A stretch of 64,000 nucleotides of DNA from Hyphomonadaceae bacterium UBA7672. GTDB taxonomy: Bacteria; Pseudomonadota; Alphaproteobacteria; Caulobacterales; Hyphomonadaceae. The stretch covers positions 122,448 through 186,447 of the forward strand of contig DLHI01000035.1 of assembly GCA_002483135.1 (NCBI GenBank), written 5' to 3'. This document shows positions 1-8,844 of this stretch, piece after piece. The notes under the pieces were generated by a model. The model had not been told where the DNA came from. It did not search any database and worked only from the letters and a program-made list of their open reading frames with translations. Made by a program: the position numbers and the translations under genes. The first letter of the stretch is position 1. Each line of letters opens with the position of its first letter.

Positions 1-870
1 GGCCACGATGGCGACACCGTCCAGAAGGCCCATTTTTGTTGGCAGATCGCCAACCTGCTTCACGACGAAGCAATCGACGATGCCGGGCAGGGCCTTGATC
101 TCGTCGGTGTTGGCCGTGACGACCTTGCCCCCGAACACGGGGCATTTTTCGAAGTACGCGAACTTCATGCCTTCGACCTTCTGGTCGATGCCGAAGATGG
201 GTTCGCCGCGCACGATCTTGGGCGAATCCCAGTTGCGCATGGGCTTGCCGATAATGCGGTAGTTCTTCGGGTCCTTCATCTTCAGCGTGGCGACGTCTGG
301 CGGCGTCAGCTTCGCTGCATCGACGACGAGGTCGCCGTAAGGGATCTTCGTGTTCGAGGCGGCGTGAACCACCATCGAAGGCTCGGTGGTGAACTCCTCG
401 AACGGCTTTCCGAGACGTGCGGCGGCCGCCTGGATGAGCATGTGGCGCGTGCCGGCGCCGATCTGGCGCATCGGGCCCCAGTGCTGCGGCGTTGCGAACG
501 AGCCGCCGGCAATCTGGCCGCCGCCCATGGTCTGGGCAGTGTATTTCGAGTCCGCGTCAGCCTGTTCGATAACGACCTTCGACCAGTCCGCGTCAAGTTC
601 CTCGGCGACCAGCATGGGCAGCATGGTCTTGATGCCCTGGCCGATTTCCGGGTTCTTCGCGACGATGCGGACCGTGCCCTCGGGCGAGATTGCGACGAAG
701 ATGTTGAGATCGACGACCGGGGCTGGGGGCGGCGCCGGTTCAGCGGCGAGAACGGGCGCGCCATCCGTTGTGTCGGCTGGCGTCATGCAGCCTGACAGCA
801 GAAGGCCGCCACCCGCGGCGGACGCGAGCAGGAAGAAGCGGCGTGAGGTTACGATGTTTCCGTCGGCCAT
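1..870 (-). CDS. iorB: Xanthine dehydrogenase family molybdopterin-binding subunit (IorB-like), 3' part missing
   Basis: Large subunit of an isoquinoline 1-oxidoreductase-type molybdenum hydroxylase; the family oxidises N-heterocycles or aldehydes in the periplasm and passes electrons through its Fe-S partner. Only the first 290 codons lie in the window; the frame is still open at position 1, whereas the family usually has about 700-750 residues. The N-terminus shows a twin-arginine motif (SRRFFLLAS, residues 9-17) followed by a lipobox-like LLSGC ending near residue 28, suggesting Tat export and possibly lipid anchoring. The ATG at 868-870 follows the upstream iorA stop by three bases, so the two are one operon. 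The motif NPEIGQG and the MGGGQIAGGS stretch fit the N-terminal part of this family. The substrate cannot be read from the sequence. Confidence 0.88.
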   Translation of the reverse strand, partial: MADGNIVTSRRFFLLASAAGGGLLLSGCMTPADTTDGAPVLAAEPAPPPAPVVDLNIFVAISPEGTVRIVAKNPEIGQGIKTMLPMLVAEELDADWSKVVIEQADADSKYTAQTMGGGQIAGGSFATPQHWGPMRQIGAGTRHMLIQAAAARLGKPFEEFTTEPSMVVHAASNTKIPYGDLVVDAAKLTPPDVATLKMKDPKNYRIIGKPMRNWDSPKIVRGEPIFGIDQKVEGMKFAYFEKCPVFGGKVVTANTDEIKALPGIVDCFVVKQVGDLPTKMGLLDGVAIVA

Positions 871-873
871 GGA

Positions 874-1356
874 TCAGACCTCCCGCTTGTCTTTTGTGTC
901 GACACCCGCCGCCGTCTTGATGGCTTCACGGATGCGCTTGTAAGTTCCGCAACGGCAGGCATTGCCCTGCATCGCTGCGTCGATGTCTGCGTCGCTCGGG
1001 GCAGGGTTGGTATTCAGCAGGGCGGTGGCGGCCATCACCTGGCCCGCCTGGCAGTACCCGCACTGCATCACGTCAACGTCGAGCCACGCTTTCTGGACGG
1101 CCTGTCCCTTAGGCGTCTCGCCGATCGCCTCGATCGTGGTGACGCGCTGGGCGCCGACCGTCGACACGGCGGTCATGCACGCGCGCGCGACCTTGCCGTC
1201 GAGGTGGACCGTGCACGCGCCGCAGGAAGCGACGCCGCAGCCGAACTTGGTTCCGACAAGGCCCAGCTTATCCCGCAACACCCACAGCAGGGGCATGGCC
1301 GGATCGGCATCAACCGTTTCGGTCTTTCCATTCACGTTGATTGTATAGGTTGCCAT
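874..1356 (-). CDS. iorA: (2Fe-2S)-binding small subunit of molybdenum hydroxylase (IorA-like)
   Basis: Electron-transfer subunit of 160 residues, the usual family length. The plant-type ferredoxin domain carries C40, C45, C48 and C60 (CGVASCGAC); the C-terminal helical [2Fe-2S] domain carries C99, C102, C134 and C136 (QCGYCQAG and CRCGTY), so all eight cluster ligands are present. It relays electrons from the molybdenum cofactor in the IorB-type partner encoded three bases downstream. No signal peptide is visible, consistent with co-export with the Tat-bearing large subunit (known for this family, inferred here). A 277-base region upstream, holding no gene I can recognise, must contain the operon promoter. 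Confidence 0.93.
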   Translation of the reverse strand: MATYTINVNGKTETVDADPAMPLLWVLRDKLGLVGTKFGCGVASCGACTVHLDGKVARACMTAVSTVGAQRVTTIEAIGETPKGQAVQKAWLDVDVMQCGYCQAGQVMAATALLNTNPAPSDADIDAAMQGNACRCGTYKRIREAIKTAAGVDTKDKREV

Positions 1357-1633
1357 TTGGAGCTCCGCGGGCGTGTTCCGGGTCAGGTCCCGGTTCCTCC
1401 GCCCATTTTCTTCTTGTCTTTAACCCGCGACGCACACGCCCATCCGAAGTCGGGCGCGCCTTGGCCGATTCAATAACGCGGGACGTGGTGAACGCCAATG
1501 ACAGGTGGGCGAACGCTCAAGCCAAATTCGCCTCAACCAAAACACGCTTGCGCGAGATGGCGGCCCTTGTTGAGAACTGTTCTCAGCAGTCAGGCGCCTC
1601 ATCTGAGGGCGTTGTTTTCAGCGGCGAATAGCG

Positions 1634-2065
1634 ATGCCCGATTGGTGGGAGGCGCGGCGGCTGTTACGTTGGGCCCAAGAACTGATCGCGAAGCAGGGGG
1701 ATGGGATGCGCGTGTTTCTGGCCGTCGTCGCTGCCTGCTTCATCGGGCTCGGCATGGCGCTGGTTATCATGGTGATCCCGCGACTGCTGGAGAGCAGTGA
1801 CAGTTTTCCCAATCTGGAATTCGGAGTGATGGCCTGGCTCGCTGCGCTGACGCCGGGCGGCGTGATCATTATCTTCGGCAGCGTCACCTACATGCTGTGC
1901 AGCATCGACCAGCGTCTGCAGGACATCGCGGACAACGGCCGGCTCGGGCTGCCACAGCCACGCGCGCCGGATCCCTATGCTGCGCCGCTGCCCGGACTGC
2001 CAACGGCCATCCAGCCGCCGCCAGCCAAGCAGGACGATGGCGATCCGAACCACGGCTTGTTCTGA
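1634..2065 (+). CDS. Two-helix membrane protein with proline-rich tail, unknown function
   Basis: 143 residues. A short amphipathic N-terminus (WWEARRLLRWAQ) is followed by two predicted membrane helices, about residues 26-48 and 66-88 (VFLAVVAACFIGLGMALVI and a second segment ending YMLCSI), then a proline-rich cytoplasmic or periplasmic tail (PAPPLPGLPTAIQPPP-like). I do not recognise a family. It stands alone on the plus strand: upstream is the divergent iorAB operon and downstream the convergent DCC gene, whose stop is only eight bases away. Possibly a small inner-membrane accessory protein, but no role can be assigned. Confidence 0.75.
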   Translation: MPDWWEARRLLRWAQELIAKQGDGMRVFLAVVAACFIGLGMALVIMVIPRLLESSDSFPNLEFGVMAWLAALTPGGVIIIFGSVTYMLCSIDQRLQDIADNGRLGLPQPRAPDPYAAPLPGLPTAIQPPPAKQDDGDPNHGLF

Positions 2066-2072
2066 AGCCTGC

Positions 2073-2513
2073 CTACTCGACTGCCGGCGGCGTCGGGATC
2101 TTCTTGCGGCCCATCAGAAACAGGGTCGTGTTCCGGCCTGCGCGCATGAACGGGTACATGAACTTCGTCAGGCCCTTCGATGCGAACATCTTCGACATCA
2201 GGCCGTTGAAGAAGCCCGAGCCGGTAGACAGCAGGGCAAGGCGATGGATCACGTCTGCGCCGGCGATCACATCATTGCCCTTCACCATCGCCATCTCCTG
2301 ATTGAGATCGATACCCTTGGCGCGCACGAAGCGCACGACCGGGTGATCCTCGCGTGCATTCTGCAGCTTCACCTTACCGATGGCCTCGCGCAGACGGACC
2401 AGCTGCATGTACTGCGTGCAGAACGGACAATCGCCGTCATAGACGATCCAGGTGGTGTCCGGATCAAAGTCCGGCCGGGTGGCGGCAGGGGCGCCGCTGG
2501 CGTCAGCGGACAT
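2073..2513 (-). CDS. DCC1-like (DUF393) thiol-disulfide oxidoreductase family protein
   Basis: 146 residues from the ATG at 2513. The signature YDGDCPFC lies at residues 25-32, with the CxxC pair at C29 and C32, typical of the DCC family of thioredoxin-like predicted oxidoreductases. The chosen start overlaps the end of the upstream membrane-protein gene by 11 bases, and a longer start at 2561 would add a low-complexity Arg-rich stretch, so it was not used. DCC proteins are commonly adjacent to, or fused with, HTTM/vitamin-K-carboxylase-like membrane proteins; the upstream neighbour looks like such a partner. The biochemical role of the pair is not established. Confidence 0.88.
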   Translation of the reverse strand: MSADASGAPAATRPDFDPDTTWIVYDGDCPFCTQYMQLVRLREAIGKVKLQNAREDHPVVRFVRAKGIDLNQEMAMVKGNDVIAGADVIHRLALLSTGSGFFNGLMSKMFASKGLTKFMYPFMRAGRNTTLFLMGRKKIPTPPAVE

Positions 2514-4146
2514 CGTAGAACTCCGTGGTGCGGGCCAGCACCTTCTTCTCGACGTGACCATCCTTCATCGAGAGGCACACCGATTCAAGCACGAGGTTGT
2601 AACCGATCACGTTCTTCAGGCTCAACGCGTTGAACTCATCATATAGGAACGGATTGCTTGGATGGTGATGGGCGTGGAAATACCACGACCCGCGACCAAC
2701 CGCCGCTTCACGGCCCAGCATCTTGTCGTGATGGAAGGCAAGGAAGTGGCCCAGACTCGCCTGGCGCGCGAGTCGCTCTTCTTCGGTTTCCAGCGCCCGC
2801 TCCCGCGCGAGAGTCGATGGCGGCGCACACGTGCCGGACAGTTCGTTGCGTTCTACGCTGTCGGTCGAGGCGAGCTGCGTGCCTTCGTACTGACCTTCAA
2901 CGCCCTGGTGGCCCATGTAGCCGTGCGACACCGAATAGGAGTGGTTGACGAAGAAGGCCGACGGCACCCGCACGGAACGGCCATCCTCGGTGACCGCTTC
3001 GAAGCGGATCTGCCGCGCGTCTGCGACATCGAACCAGGCCAGCCATGCTGCGGGGTTGATGTGGAGAAACGGCGCGCCGAGCAGGACGGCCGTGATGCAT
3101 GCGACTTTGGTCTGCAGTGCGAGGCCCTGCTTCTTCTGCGAGCGGGCCGCCCACCAGATGGTGAGGTTGTTCCAGATCCACGGCCAGAAGAACAGGCCGC
3201 CGAAAACGTAGATGCCAATGTGCAGCAGGTCGAACAGGATCGACGTGACCTTCAGCCAGCTGATCTTCAACACGCACAGCACAGCGAACAGCTGAACGAG
3301 CACGATGACGATGTTGAGCGGCGTGTTGAAGAAGGCGAGGAACTCGTAGGCGAATTGCGACTGCCAGGGGATATGGCCGAGCGGGTTGATGCCGCTTTCG
3401 ATGGTGTAGGGGACCTGATTGTAGGTCGCGTTCTCCATCATCCAGTACCATGGCGTCGGGCCGACCTCGAGCTTGGCTACGCCTGACCAGAAATAGTTGG
3501 CAAGGTGCAGGCCCATGGCGATGCCGACGATCTCTGACTGGCGCTCCGGCGCGCCAAGCCACGGGTGGATGCGTGGTCCGAGCTTCACGACGGCGATGCC
3601 GAAGATGGCAAGGTAGAGCGCCATGTCGAGCATGTAGCGGATGTCGATGAAGGACATCGGCAGGCCGGAAATATCGTAGACCAGGTGGCGCGTTGAGGCG
3701 ATGTAGATGACGGTCGGGATGACGAAGGACGGACGAATGAGACCCGCCACCGCGCATACGAGCGCGAACGGGTAGAAGTCGTTGACGTAGGCGAGGGCGC
3801 GGGCGGCCTCTGGCCGGCCGAGCGAGAAATCCGGAGCTTCGACGATCAGCAGAACGAGAAGCCCGGCCGCCGAGGCGCGCAGGCACGCTTTCAGAAGGCC
3901 GCTGAAGTCATCGTAGCGCGTGTTGTAGAAGATAGCGGCGACCACGGCCGCGCCGATCACCGGTATGTAGATCTTCCAGTGGGCGGCATCGAAATAGAAG
4001 CGGTGAATGAGGTCGTTGCCGGCATCGAGCGCCAGCAGCGTGATCACCGCGAAGGCGATCGAAGCCCCGATGCTGATCGCAGTCGCACGCGAAATGGTAA
4101 ATGCCGGAAATGGCCTGCGGAGCGGCAAAGCGTTCCAAACTGACAT
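2503..4146 (-). CDS. HTTM-like multi-pass membrane protein, partner of DCC protein
   Basis: 547 residues. The first about 370 contain roughly nine hydrophobic helices, followed by a soluble C-terminal domain that is rich in His and Trp, including WYFHAHHHP near residue 490. The architecture (N-terminal membrane part, C-terminal soluble part, adjacent DCC gene) resembles HTTM/vitamin-K-dependent gamma-carboxylase-like proteins, but I cannot align it with certainty. The gene ends inside the start of the DCC gene (11-base overlap), implying translational coupling. A cytochrome c lipoprotein gene lies about 100 bases upstream on the same strand. Function is unassigned; a role in redox or lipid/thiol modification is only an inference. 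Confidence 0.7.
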   Translation of the reverse strand: MSVWNALPLRRPFPAFTISRATAISIGASIAFAVITLLALDAGNDLIHRFYFDAAHWKIYIPVIGAAVVAAIFYNTRYDDFSGLLKACLRASAAGLLVLLIVEAPDFSLGRPEAARALAYVNDFYPFALVCAVAGLIRPSFVIPTVIYIASTRHLVYDISGLPMSFIDIRYMLDMALYLAIFGIAVVKLGPRIHPWLGAPERQSEIVGIAMGLHLANYFWSGVAKLEVGPTPWYWMMENATYNQVPYTIESGINPLGHIPWQSQFAYEFLAFFNTPLNIVIVLVQLFAVLCVLKISWLKVTSILFDLLHIGIYVFGGLFFWPWIWNNLTIWWAARSQKKQGLALQTKVACITAVLLGAPFLHINPAAWLAWFDVADARQIRFEAVTEDGRSVRVPSAFFVNHSYSVSHGYMGHQGVEGQYEGTQLASTDSVERNELSGTCAPPSTLARERALETEEERLARQASLGHFLAFHHDKMLGREAAVGRGSWYFHAHHHPSNPFLYDEFNALSLKNVIGYNLVLESVCLSMKDGHVEKKVLARTTEFYDVR

Positions 4147-4250
4147 GCGTTTACCTTAGCCCCCGACCCGATCGCCTGGTGTTGCCAGCCAGTTGCAAGG
4201 GCGGGGCCTGCCGTTAGGCGGCTAGCGGTGTGACGATGTCGGGCGGCGGT

Positions 4251-4622
4251 TCAGTGCTGTGACGCAGGTCCGGTCGATGGGCGTGGCGATGGGGCCTCCT
4301 GGATGCTCAGCAGATAGGCGACGAGGTCATACTCATGGCCCTCGCCAAAGTGGAACACGGGCATCCGGCGGAAGGCGATGGCCTGACCGGTGTGCAGGTC
4401 GGTCGCCAGCCATTCGGGAGGGTAGGTCGCGAGGATTGTCCGGAAAGGCGGCGCGGCGGAGTTGCGGCTGTCGCCAGTGCGGTCGATCGCGTGGCAGTCT
4501 GCGCATAGGTCGCGCGCAACCTGTTGGCCGACTTCGGGATCACCCATCTGCCAGGCGGGCGTCGGCTCCGTGCTGCAGGCGGCAAGGCCCAGCGCTCCGG
4601 CGATGGCGAGAATGATGCGCAT
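4251..4622 (-). CDS. Lipoprotein c-type cytochrome, single haem
   Basis: 123 residues. A short signal sequence ends in a lipobox (LAAC, Cys at 16). The haem-binding CADCH is at residues 40-44 and a likely distal ligand is M87 in RRMPVF, so this is a compact class I mono-haem cytochrome c anchored to a membrane on its periplasmic side. Length matches small electron carriers. It lies between the HTTM-like gene (downstream) and the TolB-like gene (upstream), all on the minus strand, but gaps of about 80-100 bases give no proof of one operon. Its redox partners cannot be inferred from the sequence. Confidence 0.9.
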   Translation of the reverse strand: MRIILAIAGALGLAACSTEPTPAWQMGDPEVGQQVARDLCADCHAIDRTGDSRNSAAPPFRTILATYPPEWLATDLHTGQAIAFRRMPVFHFGEGHEYDLVAYLLSIQEAPSPRPSTGPASQH

Positions 4623-4700
4623 GGCTCTGCCTCCCTGACGCGTGCACGTTCGCGCAGGTGGTCGACCCTCCGCTTGAGCCGGATCAAGCGGGACGAGGCA

Positions 4701-6116
4701 TCAAGGCAGTTTCGGGCCCCAGTCCGGCTCGTAGGCGGCGCCGGGGATATCCATGGCGCGGAGTTCGCCGGATGCGACCGCCAGCGTGTGGAGCGTCGAT
4801 TTCGAGCCGCTGAGGCGCGAGAAGGCGATCCGACGGCCATCAGGCGACCAGGTCGGATGCAGGTCGAGCATGTCGCTTCCGGGCGTGGTCACTGCGCGGC
4901 TGATCGCGCCGTCGGGACGTGCGATGTGGATCGCGGCCACTTTGCCGGTGCGATGCGAATAAGCGATCCAGTCGCCGCCCGGTGACCAGACGGGGCCGTC
5001 ATATTGGCCTGCATCCTTTGTGATGCGGCACGCCTTGGCCTCGCTGCCATCCGCGCACGCGAGCGGTGTTCCATCGACCCGCGCAACATAGACGGCTTCG
5101 CTGCCACCGCGATCAGATACGAAGGCGAACGTTGTTCCGTCCGGAGACAACGCAGGTTCGTTGTCCACTGCCTTGTCGTCAGTGAGGCGTTGTTCTGCGC
5201 CGCCGGAGAGCGGCTTCAGGAAGATGTCGGTGTTCGCGCCGTCCTTGCGGCTGAACACTAGCGACCGGCCGTCGGGCGCATAGCGTGCGTCGGCGTTGGG
5301 TTGCGTGCCGGTGGTCAGCGGATCGCGGCGGCCGGCTGCGAGATCGTAGAGGATGGTCGTGCGCTGGGCCTGCGACGGTTTGCCGGGAACGGGCGCATCG
5401 CCGGAATAGACGACTACGCGCGTGTCTGGCGAATAGCGCGGGGCCTGCAGGCCGGCGACGTTCGCAAACAGCGCGGCGCCGCCGACGCCATCCTGGTCCA
5501 TCGCCCACAGCTGCATCTTGCCACCGGTTTCGCTGACCACAGCGATACGGCTGTCGAAGCCGCCCTTGCCGCCGACGAGGGCGACCATCACATCGTCGGC
5601 AACCTTGTGCGCGCTGCGCCGCCACAGGTCGGCCGTGGGCATCATGTATTGCGTTCCGATCAGCTGCTTGCGTGCAGCAACGTCGTAAAGGCGGAACTGG
5701 ACCGAGATGGAATTGTCCGCGCCGATCACGGCCTTGCCGAGCAGCAACGCGCCAACGCCGGCGCCGCTCCAGTCTGCCCAGGCTGGCAGGGCGCCGATGT
5801 CTGCGGCGAAGGTGGAAATGGCGGCGTCTTCCGGCGCGGTGAAGATGCCGACCGAGGCAAGGTCGGCGCGCACGACTTCGGCGATCTTCGCGGCGATCTC
5901 CGCTTCGGCTGGGCTCGCGCCCGAGAAGGCGGGAGCTGCGATACTGATGTCCACATAGCCCGCGGCGTCGGCATCGACCGGAAAGGTGAGTTGTACCGGT
6001 GCGGGCTGGCCGGGCGTGGCCACCGGCTCGCCGCCGATGATGATCTGAGCCGACGCGGGCGCGGCGAGAGTTGCGCAAAGAACGGCTGCGCAGAAGCAGG
6101 CCAGGGCCTTCGACAT
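4701..6116 (-). CDS. TolB-like periplasmic beta-propeller protein
   Basis: 471 residues from the ATG at 6116, preceded by a clear signal peptide (AALAAPASA-QII cleavage near residue 24); a longer frame up to 6182 only adds unlikely sequence. The N-terminal third resembles the TolB N-domain (helical/strand module with a variable hydrophobic segment); the rest holds repeated WD40-like blades with the TolB signature forms YSPD, YAPDGRSLVFSR, LSPDGTTFAFVSDR and WSPDGRRIAFSR. TolB proper works with Pal at the outer membrane; here no tolQRA or pal genes are nearby, so this may be the true TolB moved away or a paralogue. Next gene downstream is the cytochrome c lipoprotein. Confidence 0.82.
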   Translation of the reverse strand: MSKALACFCAAVLCATLAAPASAQIIIGGEPVATPGQPAPVQLTFPVDADAAGYVDISIAAPAFSGASPAEAEIAAKIAEVVRADLASVGIFTAPEDAAISTFAADIGALPAWADWSGAGVGALLLGKAVIGADNSISVQFRLYDVAARKQLIGTQYMMPTADLWRRSAHKVADDVMVALVGGKGGFDSRIAVVSETGGKMQLWAMDQDGVGGAALFANVAGLQAPRYSPDTRVVVYSGDAPVPGKPSQAQRTTILYDLAAGRRDPLTTGTQPNADARYAPDGRSLVFSRKDGANTDIFLKPLSGGAEQRLTDDKAVDNEPALSPDGTTFAFVSDRGGSEAVYVARVDGTPLACADGSEAKACRITKDAGQYDGPVWSPGGDWIAYSHRTGKVAAIHIARPDGAISRAVTTPGSDMLDLHPTWSPDGRRIAFSRLSGSKSTLHTLAVASGELRAMDIPGAAYEPDWGPKLP

Positions 6117-6173
6117 GTCTGGTTTCCTCGCCAGCAGGGTCTGATTGCGCACGGGATAGCGCGATGCGGCGGG

Positions 6174-6197
6174 GTGCGCCATCGCGAATGGCGCCCG
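6174..6197 (-). terminator. Hairpin after ABC permease gene, no U-tract
   Basis: A seven-base perfect stem (GCGCCAT/ATGGCGC) with a five-base loop sits just past the stop of the ABC permease gene. It lacks a run of T on the minus strand, so it may only be an RNA-stabilising hairpin. Confidence 0.3.
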
Positions 6198-6209
6198 CCT
6201 GCCGCGCCG

Positions 6210-7028
6210 CTATTCCTTTGAAAGATCCTGCCTGGTGAACAGGGCGAGAGCGACCGCGAAGAGCAGGATAAACCACAGGACCAGCGCCGCAGCGCCCAAC
6301 GGCGCAAAGTGAGCGAGCAGACCATCCCGTCCGCCCATCGTGATGCTCGCCGCCTGGCGCACGGCCTCGCCCGAAATGTTGGGAAACAGCAGCCAGATCG
6401 GATCATCTCCGAAATTTCCTCGGATCGAGGCGATCTCACAGGCGACGAGCGCGAGCAGCGTGGCGACAATGCCCGCCGTCATGGCGCGCGAGACGACGCA
6501 GACCAGCATTACGAACGCCGCCGTAACCATCACCTGCAGGAAGGAGGCGGCAAAGCCGATCAGGTGGGCCAGCACAATCCCTCCCGCATCCACCGGCGGC
6601 CACGTTGCGGACCCGGTGAGCGCCACGTCGATGAATCCAACGATCAGACGCGCAACGCCGCATAGCGCCAGCGAAGCGGAGATCGCGATGGCGAACGTCA
6701 GCATCTTCGCCGCCATGATGGGCGCACGGTCGACACGCGTCAGCGCGGCGCGCCAGGTCTCCCACCGGTATTCACCGCCGAAGATGATGGCGGCGCCGGC
6801 AATGCCACAGAGCTGGAAGATCGACGCCGAAAATGTGGCGAGGCCGCCAAGGCTGTCATGCAAAGGCGAGGCGAAAGGGATGATATCGCCAAGGTATGCG
6901 TGAACGACGATCTGCTCCACGACGCCCATGCCCAGCGCGAACAGCGGCATGAATCCGAACGCCCAGAAAGTGGACCAGCGGTTGCGGGACAGCTTGTAGA
7001 GCTCGGCGCGCAGTGCTTCGATGATCAT
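6210..7028 (-). CDS. ABC transporter permease (ABC-2 type)
   Basis: 272 residues with about six hydrophobic segments in the order typical of ABC-2 membrane subunits: one near residue 20-40 (WSTFWAFGFMPLFALGMGVV), a pair mid-protein, and a final helix at the C-terminus (AALVLWFILLFAVALALF). The ATG at 7026-7028 overlaps the stop of the ATP-binding gene as ATGA, a sign of translational coupling, so I chose it over a longer upstream frame that is a shadow of the ATPase. It forms the membrane channel of an exporter with the adjacent ATPase. Substrate unknown; such two-gene systems often export drugs, lipids or peptides. Confidence 0.9.
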   Translation of the reverse strand: MIIEALRAELYKLSRNRWSTFWAFGFMPLFALGMGVVEQIVVHAYLGDIIPFASPLHDSLGGLATFSASIFQLCGIAGAAIIFGGEYRWETWRAALTRVDRAPIMAAKMLTFAIAISASLALCGVARLIVGFIDVALTGSATWPPVDAGGIVLAHLIGFAASFLQVMVTAAFVMLVCVVSRAMTAGIVATLLALVACEIASIRGNFGDDPIWLLFPNISGEAVRQAASITMGGRDGLLAHFAPLGAAALVLWFILLFAVALALFTRQDLSKE

Positions 7029-7912
7029 GCCGCGCTCCCCATGGCCGACATGAACACGCGCTCCAGACTCAGCGTCATCCAGCGCGCCTCGTAGACGTCG
7101 ACGCCTGCGGCGACGAGATCGCGGATCAGGGCGGGGGCTGCGTCCTCGGTGATCTCCGCCACGATGCCGTCGCCCTCGACGCGGCCCCGTGCTCCCAGCA
7201 CGGCCATCGCCTTGGCCATCGGAGACGCCCGCAGGAAAAGACCTCCCTGTCCGGCGACGAGTTCCGATACCTTGCCTTCCGAGACGAGGTTGCCGCGATT
7301 GATGAAAGCGACGCGGTCGCACACCTTCTGCACCTCATCGAGCAGATGGCTGGACAGGATGATCGTGACGCCTTCCTTGTCGACAAGGTCGCGGATCAGC
7401 GTGCGCATTTCCTGGATGCCCGCGGGGTCGAGCCCGTTGGTTGGCTCGTCGAGGATCAGCAGTTCGGGGCGCGTCAGCAGCGCTGCGCCAAGCGCCAGGC
7501 GCTGGCGCATGCCCATGGAGAAGGTCTTCGCGCGTCGATCGGCGGCGGCCGTGAGCCCGACGCGATCAAGCACGGCCTGCTCGCGAGCGGGATCATTGAG
7601 GCCCGAATACCGCGCGAACGCCCGCATCGTTTCGCGCGCCGTCAGAAACGGATAGAGCGCCGGCGCCTCGATCATCGCGCCAACGCGGCGCAACACGCGG
7701 GCATTGATCTCGCTCTCCCCCAGCAGCCTCACCGACCCACGGCTCGGCCGGATCAATCCAAGAGCAAGACGCAGAAGCGTGGACTTGCCCGCGCCGTTCG
7801 GCCCCAGCACGCCGTAGACAAGACCACGCGGGATCGACAGGTCGAGCGCACCCAGCGCCGAGACAGCGCCGTAGCTCTTGCCAAGCCCAGATGCCTCGAG
7901 CGCTGCGGTCAC
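7025..7912 (-). CDS. ABC transporter ATP-binding protein
   Basis: 295 residues. Walker A GPNGAGKS is at residues 37-44, the signature FSMGMRQRL lies near 131-139, and Walker B LLILDEPTNGLDP near 151-163, followed by the H-loop SSHLLDE. The C-terminal 80 residues match the regulatory extension found in CcmA/DrrA-type export ATPases. The apparent start is GTG at 7910-7912, seven bases after the stop of the enoyl-CoA hydratase gene. It powers the permease encoded immediately downstream with an ATGA overlap. The close spacing suggests read-through from the hydratase gene, but a functional tie is not evident. Confidence 0.93.
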   Translation of the reverse strand: MTAALEASGLGKSYGAVSALGALDLSIPRGLVYGVLGPNGAGKSTLLRLALGLIRPSRGSVRLLGESEINARVLRRVGAMIEAPALYPFLTARETMRAFARYSGLNDPAREQAVLDRVGLTAAADRRAKTFSMGMRQRLALGAALLTRPELLILDEPTNGLDPAGIQEMRTLIRDLVDKEGVTIILSSHLLDEVQKVCDRVAFINRGNLVSEGKVSELVAGQGGLFLRASPMAKAMAVLGARGRVEGDGIVAEITEDAAPALIRDLVAAGVDVYEARWMTLSLERVFMSAMGSAA

Positions 7913-7919
7913 GTGCGGA

Positions 7920-8717
7920 CTAGCGCCCCTTGAACACAGGCGCGCGCTTCTCCACGAAGGCCTTTGCGGCTTCGGCGTGATCGGCGGTTTGCGCCGAGCG
8001 GGAGTGGTTGAGCGCCTCGGTGTCGAATGAGAGCGCCAGGTCGCCGCGCTCGGCCGTGTTGAGGTTCTTCTTCATCAGGCCAAGCGTGATGCGCGGACCG
8101 GAGGCAAACCGCTTGGCCAGCGTCATCGTCTCATTCATCAGTTCGGCCGGATCAACGGCGCGGTTCACGATGCCAAGGCGTTCGGCCTCTTCGGCAAGGA
8201 TCACGTCGGAGAGCAAGTAGAGCTCTTTCGCCTTCGCGACGCCCACGAGCTGCGAGAGGAAGTAGGTGCCGCCAAAATCGCCCGACAGGCCGACCTTGGC
8301 GAACGCCGTGGTGATCTTTGCGCCCTTCGCAGCGATGCGGAAATCGCAGGCGAGGGCGATCGACAGTCCAGCGCCGGCCGCCGCGCCAGGAATGGCCGCT
8401 ATGGTGATCTTCGGCATGTCGTGCAGCCAGCGCGAGACTTCCATGCGCTGGCGCAGGCCATGCGCGGACTCTTCCGGAGAGCGGCCATGGTTGGCGCCGC
8501 CTTCAGCGGCCGCAAAGCCCTTCACGTCTCCGCCGGCGCAGAACGCGCCGCCGGCGCCCGTGACCACGATGGCGCCGATAGAGCCGTCCGCCGCGAGGCG
8601 CGGCAACGCCTCAAGCAGGCCATCGAGCATGGCGTTGGAAAGGGCGTTGCGCGCCTCTGGGCGGTTCAGCGTGAGAACGGCGACGCCGTCCTGTTGCGTT
8701 TCAAGTAGGTCTGCCAT
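7920..8717 (-). CDS. Enoyl-CoA hydratase/isomerase family protein
   Basis: 265 residues, the normal size for crotonase-fold enzymes that hydrate or isomerise acyl-CoA double bonds. Visible landmarks are the N-terminal LTLNRPEARNALS, the oxyanion-hole block GAFCAGGDVKGF (about residues 58-69), and the second oxyanion region IPGAAAGAGLSIALACDFRIA. The canonical second catalytic Glu position after this block is not clearly conserved (FGGTYFL), so isomerase, thioesterase-like or hydratase activity cannot be told apart. It is transcribed with the ABC pair (seven-base gap) although the products are unrelated. A second family member lies at 27442. Confidence 0.9.
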   Translation of the reverse strand: MADLLETQQDGVAVLTLNRPEARNALSNAMLDGLLEALPRLAADGSIGAIVVTGAGGAFCAGGDVKGFAAAEGGANHGRSPEESAHGLRQRMEVSRWLHDMPKITIAAIPGAAAGAGLSIALACDFRIAAKGAKITTAFAKVGLSGDFGGTYFLSQLVGVAKAKELYLLSDVILAEEAERLGIVNRAVDPAELMNETMTLAKRFASGPRITLGLMKKNLNTAERGDLALSFDTEALNHSRSAQTADHAEAAKAFVEKRAPVFKGR

Positions 8718-8844
8718 GTGCGTTTCCCTCAGGCGTCACGTGTTCTGTCTGACGAGGGATAGGGCCCTGCATGAAGACGCGCAAGCACGGCTACGGGGCG
8801 GCCGAAACTGAGGCAGCCGCGTTGTCACGTTCGGCCAGAGCCAA

